Origin: Solibacillus sp. FSL W7-1464
GTDB taxonomy: Bacteria; Bacillota; Bacilli; Bacillales_A; Planococcaceae
Reading direction: 5' to 3'
DNA: 64,000 nt
NCBI RefSeq assembly: GCF_038004425.1
Contig: NZ_JBBORC010000001.1
Span: forward strand, 115,001-179,000
In this document: positions 62,210 to 64,000 of the stretch, in pieces
Layout: every line of letters begins with the position of its first letter
How positions within the stretch are numbered: position 1 is the first letter of the stretch
Notes under the pieces: generated by a model
The model's database searches: none
Told to the model about the DNA's origin: nothing
What the model saw: the letters and a program-made list of their open reading frames with translations, nothing else
Translations under genes and position numbers: made by a program

Positions 62210-63394
62210 TTACCGTAATACACCTGCGTTTGTTAGTTGCTCGATTTCTTCTTTACTATAGCCATAAGCAGTTAGAATTTCCTCGGTATGTTCACCTATT
62301 TTTGCCCCGACATGTTTGTAAGTTGGTTCAACCCCGCTTATTTTCAAAGCAGTTCCGATTTGGCGCTGCGAGGACCCATCTGATTTCTGAACATCTACAA
62401 GCATATTCCGTGCTCTAATTTGCGGGTGTTCGCAAGCCTCTTCAAATGTAAGAACAGGCTCAACACAGCCGTGGAAATCTTCATTGAAAATTTCAAGCCA
62501 TTGGTCAAAGGTTTTCGAACAAAACGCATCGGTAACTGCTTCTTTAAAGCGTTGCTGTGTATAGTAGGAGTCATTAAATGTACTGTCGATCAGTTCCGGG
62601 ATGCCAAGCGCTTCACATAATAATTTGCGGAACTGAGGCTCCAGGCTGCCGACTGAAAAGTATCGTCCGTCTTTCGTACGGTAGTAATCATAAAATGTCC
62701 CGCCATTTAGAATTTCCTCTTCTGGCTGTGGCGAACGGCCACTTCCAAGATATTGCGTGCCATATAAAGCATTCATCGAAAACATCGCATCGGTCATCGA
62801 AACATCGATAAATTTTCCTTCACCTGTTTTTTCACGGTGAAGAGCGGCAGCTAAAATTCCGACCGCAGCATGCATTGTCCCGCCGGCAATATCCGCGATT
62901 TGAATGCCCATCGCAACAGGCTTTTTGTCCTTCAAACGGGAATGATTGAGCACACCGCCAATCGATAAATAATTATTATCATGTCCTGGCCGCGTTGCAT
63001 ATGGCCCCGTTTGCCCATAGCCTGTAATTGCACAGTAAATGAGACGCGGGTTGTATTCACGTAATGTTTCATAGTCAATTCCAAGGCGCTTCATCACACC
63101 AGGACGGAACCCTTCTATGACAATGTCGTAATCTTGAATAAGTTTCTTTATAATTTCTATGCTCTCCGCAGACTTTAAATTGAGCTGCAAAGATTTTTTT
63201 GAGCGATTTAAATGCTGGTGGAAGTAGGATTCCTTGTCCTCGTCATATGGTGGCATAATCCGCATTAAATCAACGCGGCGCTCCGACTCCACATGAATCA
63301 CATCTGCCCCAAGATCCGCAAACATCATCGACGCAAGTGGTCCTGGCAATAGTGAACTAAAATCCAAAACTTTTAAGCCATTTAAAATAGTCAT
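62210..63394 (-). CDS. CaiB/BaiF-family enzyme, alpha-methylacyl-CoA racemase-like
   Basis: 394 aa from the second of two ATGs after AAGGGGG. It belongs to family III CoA enzymes: LDFSSLLPGPLASMMFADLGADVIHVE at the N-terminus and GYGQTGPYATRPGHDNNYL in the core. His138 and Asp168 (in IADIAGG) are 30 residues apart, as are the catalytic His126 and Asp156 of M. tuberculosis MCR. This favours a racemase over a CoA transferase. It would epimerise 2-methylacyl-CoA esters, for instance in branched fatty acid breakdown. It stands alone. Confidence 0.82.
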   Translation of the reverse strand: MTILNGLKVLDFSSLLPGPLASMMFADLGADVIHVESERRVDLMRIMPPYDEDKESYFHQHLNRSKKSLQLNLKSAESIEIIKKLIQDYDIVIEGFRPGVMKRLGIDYETLREYNPRLIYCAITGYGQTGPYATRPGHDNNYLSIGGVLNHSRLKDKKPVAMGIQIADIAGGTMHAAVGILAAALHREKTGEGKFIDVSMTDAMFSMNALYGTQYLGSGRSPQPEEEILNGGTFYDYYRTKDGRYFSVGSLEPQFRKLLCEALGIPELIDSTFNDSYYTQQRFKEAVTDAFCSKTFDQWLEIFNEDFHGCVEPVLTFEEACEHPQIRARNMLVDVQKSDGSSQRQIGTALKISGVEPTYKHVGAKIGEHTEEILTAYGYSKEEIEQLTNAGVLR

Positions 63395-63607
63395 ACCCAT
63401 CCCCCTTATGTGTTGAACAGTTGTTTTTGTAAAAAATATTGAATGTGCTTCGAATGAGCAAAACACACCAACACTTCCAATAAAATATAAATATAAGAAA
63501 AAGAGTCCCCTTATTTTCTAATTCTTCTATTATCTATTATATTTTAAATACTCTGAAAATTATAGTGCGAAAATAAGCAAAATGTGCAGGAATATAGAAA
63601 ATATTAA

Positions 63608-64000
63608 CAAAACAAGTTAATAGGTGCTCTTATTGCTACAGCTGCCAGTGCCCCCATTGCAGTTAGTAATATTTCAAACTTAATTGCACTGAAAATTGTT
63701 GGACTCACTTTAAATGATTATGTACTCATGATGTTTATCCCATCGATGATTGGTATTTTTGTTATCGCGTGGCTGCTTTTTTTATATTTCAAAAAAGATA
63801 TACCGAAAGTTTCTACCATGATACCCTTTAAACGTGCACACCTCCATTCTACTCAATTATATACACATCCTCTTGATCCGGCAGGCAATCCGGAAGATAT
63901 CGACTGGAAGATGTTCAAAGTATGCTTACTCATTATTATCACAACTCGAATTGCGTTTTTTGCCCTCACCCCTTTTGGTATCTCGCTTGAATTTATCGGA
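63608..64000 (+). pseudogene. 5'-truncated ArsB-like permease gene, continuing past the window
   Basis: One plus-strand frame is open from 63608 to the window end (131 codons). It has strongly protein-like content: ATAASAPIAVSNISNLIAL, then a hydrophobic helix FIPSMIGIFVIAWLLFLYF and KKDIPKV. This resembles the region around residue 140 of ArsB/ArsB-like (ion transporter superfamily) arsenite permeases. A stop codon lies just upstream (63605-63607), and there is no start or N-terminal third. It is therefore probably a deletion remnant; the first in-frame ATG is only at ~63728. The 3' end is outside the window. Confidence 0.6.

Overview
The window looks like the chromosome of a low-GC, spore-forming Gram-positive rod of the Bacillales. 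Gene content and style suggest the Planococcaceae (Solibacillus/Lysinibacillus type). The basis is a Bacillus-type 23S/5S rRNA end, strong AGGAGG-like ribosome binding sites, frequent TTG/GTG starts, a Tlp-type spore protein, LutABC/LutR, a complete Mrp antiporter operon and a YxlEFG-like cassette. The genus is inference; no search was run.

Layout. 1-2096: the 3' part of a 23S rRNA gene, a 5S rRNA gene and a terminator. 2196-5968: a LytTR-family regulator divergent from isocitrate lyase (aceA), then a PLP aminotransferase, a possible glyoxylate-to-glycine route. 6135-12536: a glycosyltransferase-like protein, a DUF1232 protein, an ArgH-like lyase/BadF-type kinase pair, an EamA transporter, a GNAT acetyltransferase and a PfkB kinase. 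12621-12938: a 21-bp-periodic TATTAGAA array. 13068-16055: an XRE/TPR regulator plus YxlE/F/G-like genes. 16165-18230: a DUF421 protein and a fosmidomycin-resistance-type MFS exporter. 18516-31905: a 13-kb L-fucose-type catabolic operon, visibly AT-richer than its flanks. 32361-36015: lutABC and a GntR regulator on the minus strand. 36086-42899: a KdpD-like USP protein divergent from mrpABCDEFG. 42953-43755: a cluster of DnaA boxes leading into a YtrA-type regulator. 43953-52113: housekeeping and accessory enzymes, including a second TATTAGAA array at 44783-44954. 52705-63394: spore protein Tlp, a Ca2+-type P-ATPase, a two-lobed P-loop protein, an SDR, DUF1722, an acetamidase/formamidase, two unrecognised proteins and an AMACR-like CoA enzyme. 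63608-64000: the 5'-truncated remnant of an ArsB-like permease, running off the window.

How genes work together. In the fucose-type operon an RbsABC-like importer feeds a mutarotase (FucU), isomerase (FucI), two FGGY kinases, a FucA aldolase and a second, bifunctional RhaEW-like aldolase/dehydrogenase, under a DeoR regulator. LutABC oxidises L-lactate and could use L-lactate made from the lactaldehyde released by the fucose pathway. Mrp exports Na+ in exchange for H+.

The strongest unexplained signals are the two TATTAGAA arrays (8-bp core at 19-21 bp period, non-repeated spacers, opposite orientations, two distant intergenic sites) and the DnaA-box cluster after mrpG. Also notable are a GT2 protein lacking its DxD motif, an ArgH-like lyase fused by overlap to an amino-sugar-kinase-like gene, and two genes whose best start appears to be a non-canonical AUU/AUC/AUA codon.
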